Shown in pieces: positions 27,392 to 37,800 of a stretch of 64,000 nucleotides of DNA. Every line of letters begins with the position of its first letter. The stretch's first letter is position 1. The notes below the pieces were generated by a model. That model worked only from the letters and a program-made list of their open reading frames with translations. It made no database searches and was not told where the DNA came from. The translations under genes and the position numbers were made by a program. The stretch is from a bacterium (GTDB lineage Bacteria; Planctomycetota; Planctomycetia; Pirellulales; Pirellulaceae): positions 62,001 through 126,000 of the forward strand of contig JAUIGN010000003.1 in NCBI GenBank assembly GCA_030430075.1, written 5' to 3'.

Positions 27392-29518
27392 TCAGCCGAC
27401 GTCGCCCAGGTCGAGCGCCTCGCCGTAGCGTATGCGAACCATCCGCTGGAGCCGTTCGTAGCCGGGTGCCGCCAGCTCGGGATCCTGCTCAATCAACTGG
27501 AACGCTTCGCTGCGGGCCTGGGCGAGCACCTCGGCGTCACGATTGAGGTCGGCAATCCTGAGTGGCGGGAGCCCGTGCTGCTGCGCGCCAAACAGGTCTC
27601 CCGGACCCCGCATCTGAAAATCCAACTGGGCCAGCTCGAACCCGTCGGTCGTCTGGCAGAACGCCTCCAGGCGTTGTTGCGCCTCTTCCGACGCGGGAGT
27701 CGCGAACACGCAGAGAAAGCCGGGGTGCACGCCGCGGCTGATCCTGCCGCGCAATTGGTGAAGCTGGGCCAGGCCGAATCGTTCGCCGTCCTCGATCGTC
27801 ATCAACGTCGCGTTGGGAACATCGACGCCGACCTCCACGACCGACGTTGCCACCAGGACTTGCGTTTCGCCGTCGCGGAAAGCACGCATCGCGCGTTCCT
27901 TCTCGTCCGGCGTCTGACGGCCGTGCACGAAATCCAGACGAAACGCCTCCAACTGCCCGTTCGCCAATTGTTCATACGCTTCGGTAACACTGGTGAGTTC
28001 CGTGGTGGACGATTCGTCGACCAGCGGCGTGATCACGTAACCTTGCCGTCCTTCGCGCAACTTCTTGCGAAAGAACTCCCACCAGCGATCCCGTTCGGCT
28101 TCACTGCTCAAGTACGTGTGCACGGTTTGCCGTCCGGGCGGCGCTTCGTCGAGCGTCGAAACGTCCAAGTCGCCATACAGCGACATCGTGACCGACCGCG
28201 GGATCGGCGTCGCGGTCATCACCAGGTAGTGAGGCTGCAAGCCGGCCTGCCGCAAAGCCATCCGCTGCTTGACGCCAAACTTGTGCTGTTCATCGATCAC
28301 GACCAGCCCCAGGTCCTTGAACTGCACTCGCTCCTGCAGCACGGCATGGGTGCCGACGATCAGGTCGACATCGCCCGCAGCAATCGCCGCCAGGACGTCA
28401 CTCCGTTCGGCGGCCTTCAAGGTGCCGGTCAGCAAGGCGATACGAACTCGGCTCTCGCGCAGATTGTGCCCCAACGTACGAGCATGCTGTCTGGCCAGCA
28501 CCTCGGTGGGCGCCATGATGGTCGCCTGCTTTCCGTGTGCCACTGCCAACAGGAGGGCGTACTCGGCGACGACCGTCTTGCCGCTCCCGACGTCACCTTG
28601 CAAGAGGCGATTCATCGGCACATCACGGTCCATGTCGGCGCGGATCTCTTCGATTGCCTGCTGCTGAGCGGTCGTCAGTTGAAACGGAAACAGCCGTTTG
28701 ATCCTGGAATCAATCTTGGCGGTCGCCTCCAGGCGCGGAGCGCGGCGACCATGGCGAGCACGGCGGCGACGCTGAGCCAGCGCCAGTTGCATGACCAGCA
28801 ATTCCTGGTAGATCAGCCGGTGCCGTGCGGCGTCCAACAGCGTGCGCCGTTCCGGGCGGTGGATCTGCCGCAGCGCATCATGGATCCCCAGGAGCTGGAG
28901 CCGCTCGAGCAACTCAGGGGGCAACACTTCTTCCAGGGACTCGAGGTGCTCGTCAACCACCTTATGCACGAGCCGTCGCATTTGCCCTTGATTGATGCCG
29001 TCGGTCAGGGAATAGACAGGCACGATCTTTCCCGCCGGCGGTTCGTCGTCCGCTCCGAGAATCTCGACGCGCGGATGGGTCATCTCCCAGCGTCCCCCTT
29101 TGACCTTGGGAGTCCCGGACAACATCACGCGACCGGCCACCTTGAACCGATCACGCATGTAAGGTTGGTTAAACCACACAGCGCGGAGATAGTGGTCGCC
29201 CTGCCGGATCAGGACACCGAGCAGGGTTCGTCCCACTCCCGTGTTGCGCAAGTCGACCTCCGCCACCGTGCCACACACACTGGCGGGACGATTGTCTTGC
29301 AACGCCTCGATCGGTTGCAAGACGCTCATGTCCCGGTAGTCGCGCGGGAAGAAGAAGAGGATGTCACGAGCAAAGTTCAGCCCGAGCCGCTGCAACATGT
29401 TGCCCCGTACCGGGCCCACACCGGGCAACCGGTGAAGAGGCGTCCCCAGACGCTCGGCAGACGAGGCAACTCGGTCGGACTGGGGGATCTCTTGACTCAT
29501 ATCTGTATTTATAACCAC
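27392..29518 (-). CDS. recG: ATP-dependent DNA helicase RecG
   Basis: A 708-residue superfamily 2 helicase that remodels stalled forks and branch-migrates Holliday junctions. An N-terminal wedge/OB domain (residues about 60-180, with LRAVWFNQPYMRDRF) precedes the helicase core. Walker A is GDVGSGKT near residue 305, the DExH box is DEQHKFGVKQRM near 406, motif III MTATPIPRSV follows, and the last motifs include QVLVATSVVEVGVDVPNA and QLRGRISRG. The C-terminal FGAQQHGLPPLRIADL is characteristic of RecG. Length is close to the usual 690. It appears to be a stand-alone gene; the next gene upstream is divergent. The ATG giving MVINTDMSQEIPQ is plausible, with a second Met six codons later. Confidence 0.96.
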   Translation of the reverse strand: MVINTDMSQEIPQSDRVASSAERLGTPLHRLPGVGPVRGNMLQRLGLNFARDILFFFPRDYRDMSVLQPIEALQDNRPASVCGTVAEVDLRNTGVGRTLLGVLIRQGDHYLRAVWFNQPYMRDRFKVAGRVMLSGTPKVKGGRWEMTHPRVEILGADDEPPAGKIVPVYSLTDGINQGQMRRLVHKVVDEHLESLEEVLPPELLERLQLLGIHDALRQIHRPERRTLLDAARHRLIYQELLVMQLALAQRRRRARHGRRAPRLEATAKIDSRIKRLFPFQLTTAQQQAIEEIRADMDRDVPMNRLLQGDVGSGKTVVAEYALLLAVAHGKQATIMAPTEVLARQHARTLGHNLRESRVRIALLTGTLKAAERSDVLAAIAAGDVDLIVGTHAVLQERVQFKDLGLVVIDEQHKFGVKQRMALRQAGLQPHYLVMTATPIPRSVTMSLYGDLDVSTLDEAPPGRQTVHTYLSSEAERDRWWEFFRKKLREGRQGYVITPLVDESSTTELTSVTEAYEQLANGQLEAFRLDFVHGRQTPDEKERAMRAFRDGETQVLVATSVVEVGVDVPNATLMTIEDGERFGLAQLHQLRGRISRGVHPGFLCVFATPASEEAQQRLEAFCQTTDGFELAQLDFQMRGPGDLFGAQQHGLPPLRIADLNRDAEVLAQARSEAFQLIEQDPELAAPGYERLQRMVRIRYGEALDLGDVG

Positions 29519-29838
29519 TTACACGCATTTCTCCGAACGGCGGCTGCGCGCGGATCGCGTGCCCATTCGCTTAACCCGCACACAACAGTGACGAACAGAA
29601 ATCAGCACGCGTCAGATGTTTTCCAACCTGGATTTCTGCGGCGCCGGCCCGGCCGGTCCACCCAACCTCAAGAGCCTCGATCCCGGCTCGCCCTGGGCCC
29701 GGTCTCCCGACCGCCGGACACTAGGCGAGCGTCGATGGTCATGCTACCATTCTTGGTCTTGCAATACCGTCGCCCAAGAGCCGCATCGGCGGTCTTGCGG
29801 TGCCTTCCGATTTCCCGCCATGCTCGAAGGGTCGATCC
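29519..29838. other. Divergent intergenic region recG / TAXI binding protein
   Basis: A 320-base gap without a convincing gene. It should hold promoters for recG (minus) and the TRAP operon (plus), but I see no consensus strong enough to mark. Confidence 0.5.
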
Positions 29839-30918
29839 ATGAGAGTTGCCCACCTTTCCCGCCTTGTACCGCTCTTTTCCATTGGCCTCATGTTGGTTAC
29901 AGCTTTCGCGGGCTGTAAGTCGGGCAATGGTGACGGGTCGGGCGGATCCGGCGGCCGCCGCCAGTTTCTCAGCATGGGGACGGCACCGGTAGGCGGCGCC
30001 TTTCCGGTGGTGGGTGGCGCGATTGCCGAGGTCCTGAACGAGCACAAGGGCGAGATTGATTGGAAGGTGCAGGCGAAGGGGACAAAAGGTTCACAGGAGA
30101 ACATTCGCCGTTTGCAGCAAGGCGAATTGGAACTGGCGCTTTCCAACGCCGCCATCACCTATTTTGCCGTGCGTGGCCAAGGCACATGGGACAAGTCGTA
30201 CGACATGAGTGCGATCGCCACGTTGGCGCCGAATGTCGCCATGTTCATCACGCGGTCCGACTCGGGGATCAAGAAGATTGCCGACTTGCAGGGCAAGCGG
30301 GTGATCGTGGGTCCGGCTGGAGCGGGATTCGAAATGTTCGTGCGACCGCTGGTCGAGGCACATGGCGTTGCCTGGGATAGCTTCACACAATTAAATGCGC
30401 CGCAAAGCGCCGCCGTCGATCAACTCGGCGACGGATCGGCCGACGCCGCGTTTCTGGGCGGCGCCGTACCGACCGGATCGATCACGCAGGCCAGCAGCAC
30501 GTTTGACGTCTACTTTGTTCCCTTGGAACCGGACGTCCGTGAAAAGCTGATCGCGGACTACTCGTTCTTCCATCCCGCCGTGGTGCCGGCCGGAACCTAC
30601 AAGGGACTCGACGAAGATTACTCGGGGCTGAACGTCGGGTCGATGCATCTGATCACTTCCGCCAGCCAGGACGAAGACCTGATCTACGCGATCACCAAGA
30701 CGATCTGGGAGAACCGCGAAGAGATCGCGGCCAAGCACCCGGCGGGCAAAGCGATCAACGAGAAGAACGTGACGCGGAACACGGGTACCGAATATCACCC
30801 GGGTGCAATCCGCTTTTACGAGGAGGCGGGTCTGTGGGCCTCCGCGGAAGGTGGGGCTGCGGAAGCGGCCGCTGCGACGGCGAGCGAGGAAGCGGATGCC
30901 GCTTCCGCAGAGGAGTAA
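29839..30918 (+). CDS. TAXI-type TRAP transporter solute-binding lipoprotein
   Basis: A 359-residue extracytoplasmic binding protein of the TAXI family, the receptor of a TRAP transporter. The chosen ATG follows AAGGG and starts a lipoprotein signal MRVAHLSRLVPLF with lipobox TAFAGC (C26). The mature protein begins with a Gly/Ser linker and the family start LSMGTAPVGGAFPVVGG, then GTKGSQENIRRLQQGELELAL and KIADLQGKRVIVGPAGAG, which shape the ligand cleft. The C-terminus ends in an unusual Ala/Glu-rich tail. The fused permease gene begins six bases after its stop. TAXI systems move organic acids or amino acids such as glutamate. The ligand here is not predictable. Confidence 0.92.
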   Translation: MRVAHLSRLVPLFSIGLMLVTAFAGCKSGNGDGSGGSGGRRQFLSMGTAPVGGAFPVVGGAIAEVLNEHKGEIDWKVQAKGTKGSQENIRRLQQGELELALSNAAITYFAVRGQGTWDKSYDMSAIATLAPNVAMFITRSDSGIKKIADLQGKRVIVGPAGAGFEMFVRPLVEAHGVAWDSFTQLNAPQSAAVDQLGDGSADAAFLGGAVPTGSITQASSTFDVYFVPLEPDVREKLIADYSFFHPAVVPAGTYKGLDEDYSGLNVGSMHLITSASQDEDLIYAITKTIWENREEIAAKHPAGKAINEKNVTRNTGTEYHPGAIRFYEEAGLWASAEGGAAEAAAATASEEADAASAEE

Positions 30919-30924
30919 CGCCGA

Positions 30925-33147
30925 GTGTACCATCGCGTCGCAAAGTTCCTTGTGACGGCGTTAGGCATTTTCCTCTGCCTGTTCACGCTGTTCGAAGTGA
31001 ACTACAACGTTCTGCAGTCGCAGTCGTCCCTGGCAATTTTCATCGGCACCGGCTTGATGATGTGCTTTCTCGTTTATCCGGTGGATAAACGATTGAAGGA
31101 CGTGGCCCCCCTTCGCTGGCTGGACCTGGTCCTGGCCGTTGCCGCCGGGCTGTGCTGCTTTTACGTGGTGTTTCAAACCGAGCCGCTTTTCGAGGCCTAT
31201 TGGTTTGACGGCTTTTCGCTCGGTGATCGAGCCGGCGCAGAGACGACAACCGATTTCGTTGTAGGCCTGATCGGCCTGATCCTGGTGCTCGAAGCAACGC
31301 GGCGGAGCATCGGCTGGATTGTTCCTCTCCTGGCGTTGTTCTTCGTGGCCCACTCGTATTACTGCTACGGCAGCTTTCGATTGGGTTTTCCGGAAATGCC
31401 GAACTGGATGCTGCCGCACGCAGGCCAGAGCGTCAAGGATATTGTCGGGACGACGTTCCTGCAGTCGCTGGGGGTTTTCGGCCCGGCGGCCAGCGTGATG
31501 TTCAAATATGTCTTCTTGTTTGTCGTCTTCGGATCATTCCTGGAAATGTCCGGGGCGACCCAGTTCATCATCGATTTTGCCACCAAGACGTTTGGTCGCG
31601 TGCGCGGAGGGCCGGCCATGATTTCGGTGATGGCGAGCGGCCTGATGGGGTCGCTGTCGGGTAGCGCCGTGGCCAACGCGGTAACCACCGGAACATTCAC
31701 GATCCCGATGATGCGGAGCGCCCGCTTTCCCAACCAGATTGCCGGAGGCATTACCGCAGCCGCCGCATCGGGCGGGGCCTTGGTGCCGCCGGTCATGGGG
31801 GCGGGCGCCTACATGATTCTGGAGCTGGTCCAACCTGCCGGCGGTTTCCTGACCATCATGAAGGCGGCCATTATTCCCGCCCTGCTCTACTACCTCTCCA
31901 TTCTGGCGATCGTCTTTCTCTATTCACGAAAGTTGGGTACCGAAGCGGTCTCCGCCGAAGAACTCGAAAAGAAGAAACTGGCCCCCTTCGAAGCGGCCGT
32001 CTTTTTCGGAGCCTTGACCGTCCTGATCGGGTTGCTGGTGTTGGGTTTCTCCCCGTTCAAGTCGGTGACCGGCGCACTGGCCGTCATCCTGGTGTTAGCG
32101 ACGCTGCGAAAACAACTGAACCTGGGCACGGTTCCCCGCATGCTGGCCTTCGGCAGCTTCTTCGCCGTGCTGCTGCTCCACCAGGCCACGATTCCCCTGA
32201 CGGAAGCCAGCCCCCAATGGCTGCAACCGTTCCTCGGCAAGTCCTGGATTCATCCGACCGAAGGTTCGGTGACGTTGCTGCTGATGATCGAGTCGATTTT
32301 GAGTTCGGCCATCGTCGGCATGTTCGGCCTCTTGCTCTTCGGCCTGCAGCATCCCGCCTGGCGGCCGGAGATGGTGAAGTCGCTGGGCAAGTCCGCCAAG
32401 AACGGCATTTCGCTGGTCGCCGCCAGTGCCTGCGTCGGCATCATCATCGGGATCGTTCAGCAAACGGGCATCGCGGGCGACTTCAGCACGGCCATCAAGG
32501 GCGTCGTCGAAACCAACCTGTTCCTCGCCCTGGTCGGCATCATGGTCTGTTCCCTGATTCTGGGCATGGGCGTACCCTCGGTCGTTTGCTACCTCCTGAT
32601 GGCAACGCTGATGGGATCGCTGCTGGACGAACTGGGAGTGATCCCGCTGGCCGCCCACCTGTTTATTTTCTATTTCGGAATGATGTCGATGGTCACACCG
32701 CCGGTCGCCCTGGCCGGCTATGCGAGTGCTTCGATCGCGGAAGCGCCGATCATGAAGACATCAATGGCCGCCTTTCGATTTTCCCTGGTTGGGTTCACCC
32801 TGCCGTTCATGTTCATCTACCGGCCGGCCCTATTGTTGCTGGCTCCGGAGGGCGGTAGCGCAACGCTCTTCGCCGTCGCCCATGCCACGACCGCGGCAAC
32901 GGTCGGCATTCTCTCCCTGGCGGCCTGCCTGGCCGGCTACCTGGTCGGCCCGCTGGGCCCCGTCGGGCGTGGCATCATGGCGCTGGCAGCCATTCTCTTG
33001 CTGGCCCCGATCACCAGCGTCGGCGGCATGAACCTGGGGTTGACGATCGACGTGATCGGATCGCTGGTCTTCGTTTCCGTCGCGATCGCTAACTGGCAGT
33101 GGCCCTGGCGCCCGGAGGCACCGTCACCCGAGGTCGAAGCGGGTTAA
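30925..33147 (+). CDS. TRAP transporter fused permease (DctQM-like)
   Basis: A 740-residue integral membrane protein fusing the small four-helix subunit to the large subunit, as is usual for TAXI-TRAP systems. The first four spans lie in residues 1-130. The large domain carries ATRRSIGWIVPLLAL, the conserved MASGLMGSLSGSAVANAV-type motif near residue 235 and ASGGALVPPVMGAGA near 275, then GMGVPSVVCYLLMATLMG near 550 and MMSMVTPPVALAGYASA near 590. It starts with GTG, preceded by AGGAG that overlaps the end of the binding-protein gene, so translation is coupled. It uses an ion gradient to drive uptake with the lipoprotein encoded immediately upstream. Confidence 0.95.
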   Translation: MYHRVAKFLVTALGIFLCLFTLFEVNYNVLQSQSSLAIFIGTGLMMCFLVYPVDKRLKDVAPLRWLDLVLAVAAGLCCFYVVFQTEPLFEAYWFDGFSLGDRAGAETTTDFVVGLIGLILVLEATRRSIGWIVPLLALFFVAHSYYCYGSFRLGFPEMPNWMLPHAGQSVKDIVGTTFLQSLGVFGPAASVMFKYVFLFVVFGSFLEMSGATQFIIDFATKTFGRVRGGPAMISVMASGLMGSLSGSAVANAVTTGTFTIPMMRSARFPNQIAGGITAAAASGGALVPPVMGAGAYMILELVQPAGGFLTIMKAAIIPALLYYLSILAIVFLYSRKLGTEAVSAEELEKKKLAPFEAAVFFGALTVLIGLLVLGFSPFKSVTGALAVILVLATLRKQLNLGTVPRMLAFGSFFAVLLLHQATIPLTEASPQWLQPFLGKSWIHPTEGSVTLLLMIESILSSAIVGMFGLLLFGLQHPAWRPEMVKSLGKSAKNGISLVAASACVGIIIGIVQQTGIAGDFSTAIKGVVETNLFLALVGIMVCSLILGMGVPSVVCYLLMATLMGSLLDELGVIPLAAHLFIFYFGMMSMVTPPVALAGYASASIAEAPIMKTSMAAFRFSLVGFTLPFMFIYRPALLLLAPEGGSATLFAVAHATTAATVGILSLAACLAGYLVGPLGPVGRGIMALAAILLLAPITSVGGMNLGLTIDVIGSLVFVSVAIANWQWPWRPEAPSPEVEAG

Positions 33148-33217
33148 TTTGCATTCGCCGCCAATGGCGTTCAATTCGAGCCAAGCTCGGAGCTTCCGCG
33201 CGGTTGCCTGCCGCGTA

Positions 33218-34885
<1,668 letters not shown>

Positions 34886-37800
34886 ATGAAGCGGGGAAAC
34901 CAAGATCGCGGCGCCGCCGACGCGCGTTCGCGGAAGCAGCCTTCAGTTCGCAGGCCGTTCTCCGGGATGCGAGTGGGCGTGGCCTGCGTGCTTCTCGCGG
35001 GGGCCGGCACCGCCGCCTTGTGGGGTGTCGAGCGAGGGGTTGTCACTTCCGCCGCTTCCGATCCCGCGCGCGTCGGGAACGAAGCGGGAGCGGACGACGC
35101 GACAACCGTAACGCCCCCGCCGCAGGTCCGCGATGCCACCGATCACAGCCGTCAACCGTACACTGGCCCCGTGGTCACGCGCGCGCCGCTCGCCCAAGGC
35201 AGCCAGAACCGTGATCCGGTCGGTACAGGCCGCGGCGCGTCTGAGGCCACCGCGCCAGCCGCGGGTCCCGACGAGCAAACCGGCGGGCAACCGCGTCGCC
35301 CGTTTTGGGATTTTCTCCGTAGTTCACGCACGCCAACGACCTCCCGCCCGGCGGCAGGCCGACCTCCGGTGGTCGCCGCCGACAGCCGAGGAGGGGACAC
35401 CTCCGATTCGGCAGAACCGATTCAGGCGTCCGATGTGGACCTCGAGTTCTGGGTCGAATGGGGTGGTGGAGAGCCCCGTGCCTGGTTTGGCACCCTTCGC
35501 CTGGACGCAGGTCGAATCACGTCCGCACGCGGATACGGACTCCAGGCCGACACCCCGGGAGCATCCTTCCTGGCAGATAACAAGGTCACCATTTCACCTC
35601 GCCTCCCCCGGGCGTTTGACAGTTTGCTGGTCCGAGTCACCGCGCCGCGCAACGCCAACCTGGAAATCACGTACGTCGCCAACGGCTCGTCGACCGGGGC
35701 CGTCGAACTGCGGATTCCGCTCGTGGACCTGGTCGAATCGACACAGCATCGCACGCTGGATGACCGCGGCAACAAGTTGATCGTGCGGCGGGCGGCCCGC
35801 AATCGCCTCCGCCTGGGGACGAATCGCGAGTCTTTCGTGTTCGCGCCGGCCGAAACGTTCGAGTTCACCGTGCACCCGAATCTGGTCGATGCCACCGAAC
35901 GCAAGCGGCGCTGTCATGTCCATCTGCAACCGGCCCGCGGTGGTTCGAGCCTCTGGTCGGATCAGCGAGAGGCGGTATCGGCACCGGACGGTACGTTTTC
36001 ACCGGTGGGCCCATTCGCCGTAACCATGCCGCAACAAGAGGGTGTCTATGACTTGTTCATCGCACTCGATAACTCGCGGTACTGGCGCAAGGTCCAGTTG
36101 ATCGTCGTCGCTCCCCACGCCAGCCGCGGCGACCAGGCGGCGGATGGCGACGAAGGGCAGTTCCAGGTGGTGCAGACATATGACCCGGCCAGTTCGCCGC
36201 TCCCGTTGGCGATCACCCCGGACAACGCCCCGCGGATTCGCAATCAGCCGGCCCGCCAACCGATGGCGCACGGCGATGTCGCACCGACGCGCCGCTTTGA
36301 TCGACAGCTCTTGGAGATCGGCCCGGATAGCTGGTTCGCACTGCCGCTCCGCGTGACTCGGCCCGGGTTGCCCCATGTCGTAGAAATCGACTACCCAAAC
36401 GATGCCGTGCAGACGCTGGGCATCGCCGTCTATGAGCCGGGACAGCGGCGACCGGTCGTCGATACCGGACTGCTGACGACCGAGCGGACGCGGGCCGCCA
36501 CGCCCGGACTGACGACCTACCGGCTGACGTTCTGGCCTTACACGGCCTCGCCGGTGCTGGTGCTGACGCAGCGCGGCGCGGAACAGCGAGCGACGGTCGG
36601 TCCGATCCGCGTGGCCGCAGGTCCCGGCCGGCTGCCCGATCTGGCCATCGACGGCCCGCGGCAAGGACGCTTGTTGGCCGCACACGTGGATACAGCCATG
36701 TTTCCCCGGCTGTTCTCGGCAACGTCGGAGATCGATCGCGACAGCGGCCGGGAACTGCGCGATTGGGTCACGTTCTACGAGGGTGCCGAACGGTTGATTC
36801 AAGTCCTCAAACGGCGAGGCTACAATGGAGCGGTGATTCCGGTCCTGGCCGATGGCGGGTCGCTCTACCCCAGCCGGTTGCTGGATTCGACCCCGCGCTT
36901 CGACGACGGCATCTTCTTTTCGACCGCCCAGGATCCGGCACAAAAAGACGTGCTGGAACTGCTCTTGCGAATGTTCGACCGCGAGGGCCTGAAGCTGGTA
37001 CCCTCGGTAAAGTTCACCGGAACGCTGCCCGGGCTGGAGGAAACTCGACGTCGGGGCGATCGGCCCTCAATTCGAATGATCGACGGCGAGGGCAACCGTT
37101 GGCGGCCCCAACCCGGCTCGTTCGGAGCAGGCCCCCACTACAATCCGCTCGACGAAGAAGTCCAAGAAGCGATACGCCAGGTCGTCGCCGAGCTCGCCAC
37201 GCGGTGCACACCGCACCCTTCATTCGCCGGAGTGGCGGTCGAACTTGACCCGGAAAGCTATGCCACCCTACCAGGATCGGATTGGGGTGCCGACGAGCAC
37301 ATCGTCAAACAGTTCATGGCAGAACACAAGGCGACCTCGCCCGATTCGCTGGGGGAGGACGAATTGCGTGAGGCTTGGCTGGCGTGGCGAGCCCGCCGAC
37401 TGGCCGCCATGTACGCCGCCATGACCCGCGGGCTGGTCAGGGGCGCACCGCAGGCAAACCTGTTTTTGCTCGGGGCGGAACTCTTCAATGCGCCGGCAAT
37501 TGCCGCCACGGCGCGGGCGGACCGGGCGCCCTCCGGGATGACCGCCGATCGGGCGCTACTGGAGTTCGGCTTGAATGCAAAGTTACTGCGCGAGGCCGGC
37601 GTCAGCTTCCTCGCCCCACGACAGATGGCCCCCGTGCCGCCTGACCTGGTCGATCTCGACCGCGCCTGGGACCGCGAGTATGCACGCCTGTTCGGGCCAC
37701 GGGGCGAAGGAATTACGGGCAGCCAATTGGGGTATCCGAAATCATCCTACCTGGCACACAACCTGGCCGAGCTGTTCTCGATCAGCGGCCTGACGAACGA

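Noticed and set aside
27179..29842. Plus-strand open frame of 887 codons
   Set aside because: Antisense to recG and running through a family C repeat. RecG motifs decide the strand.
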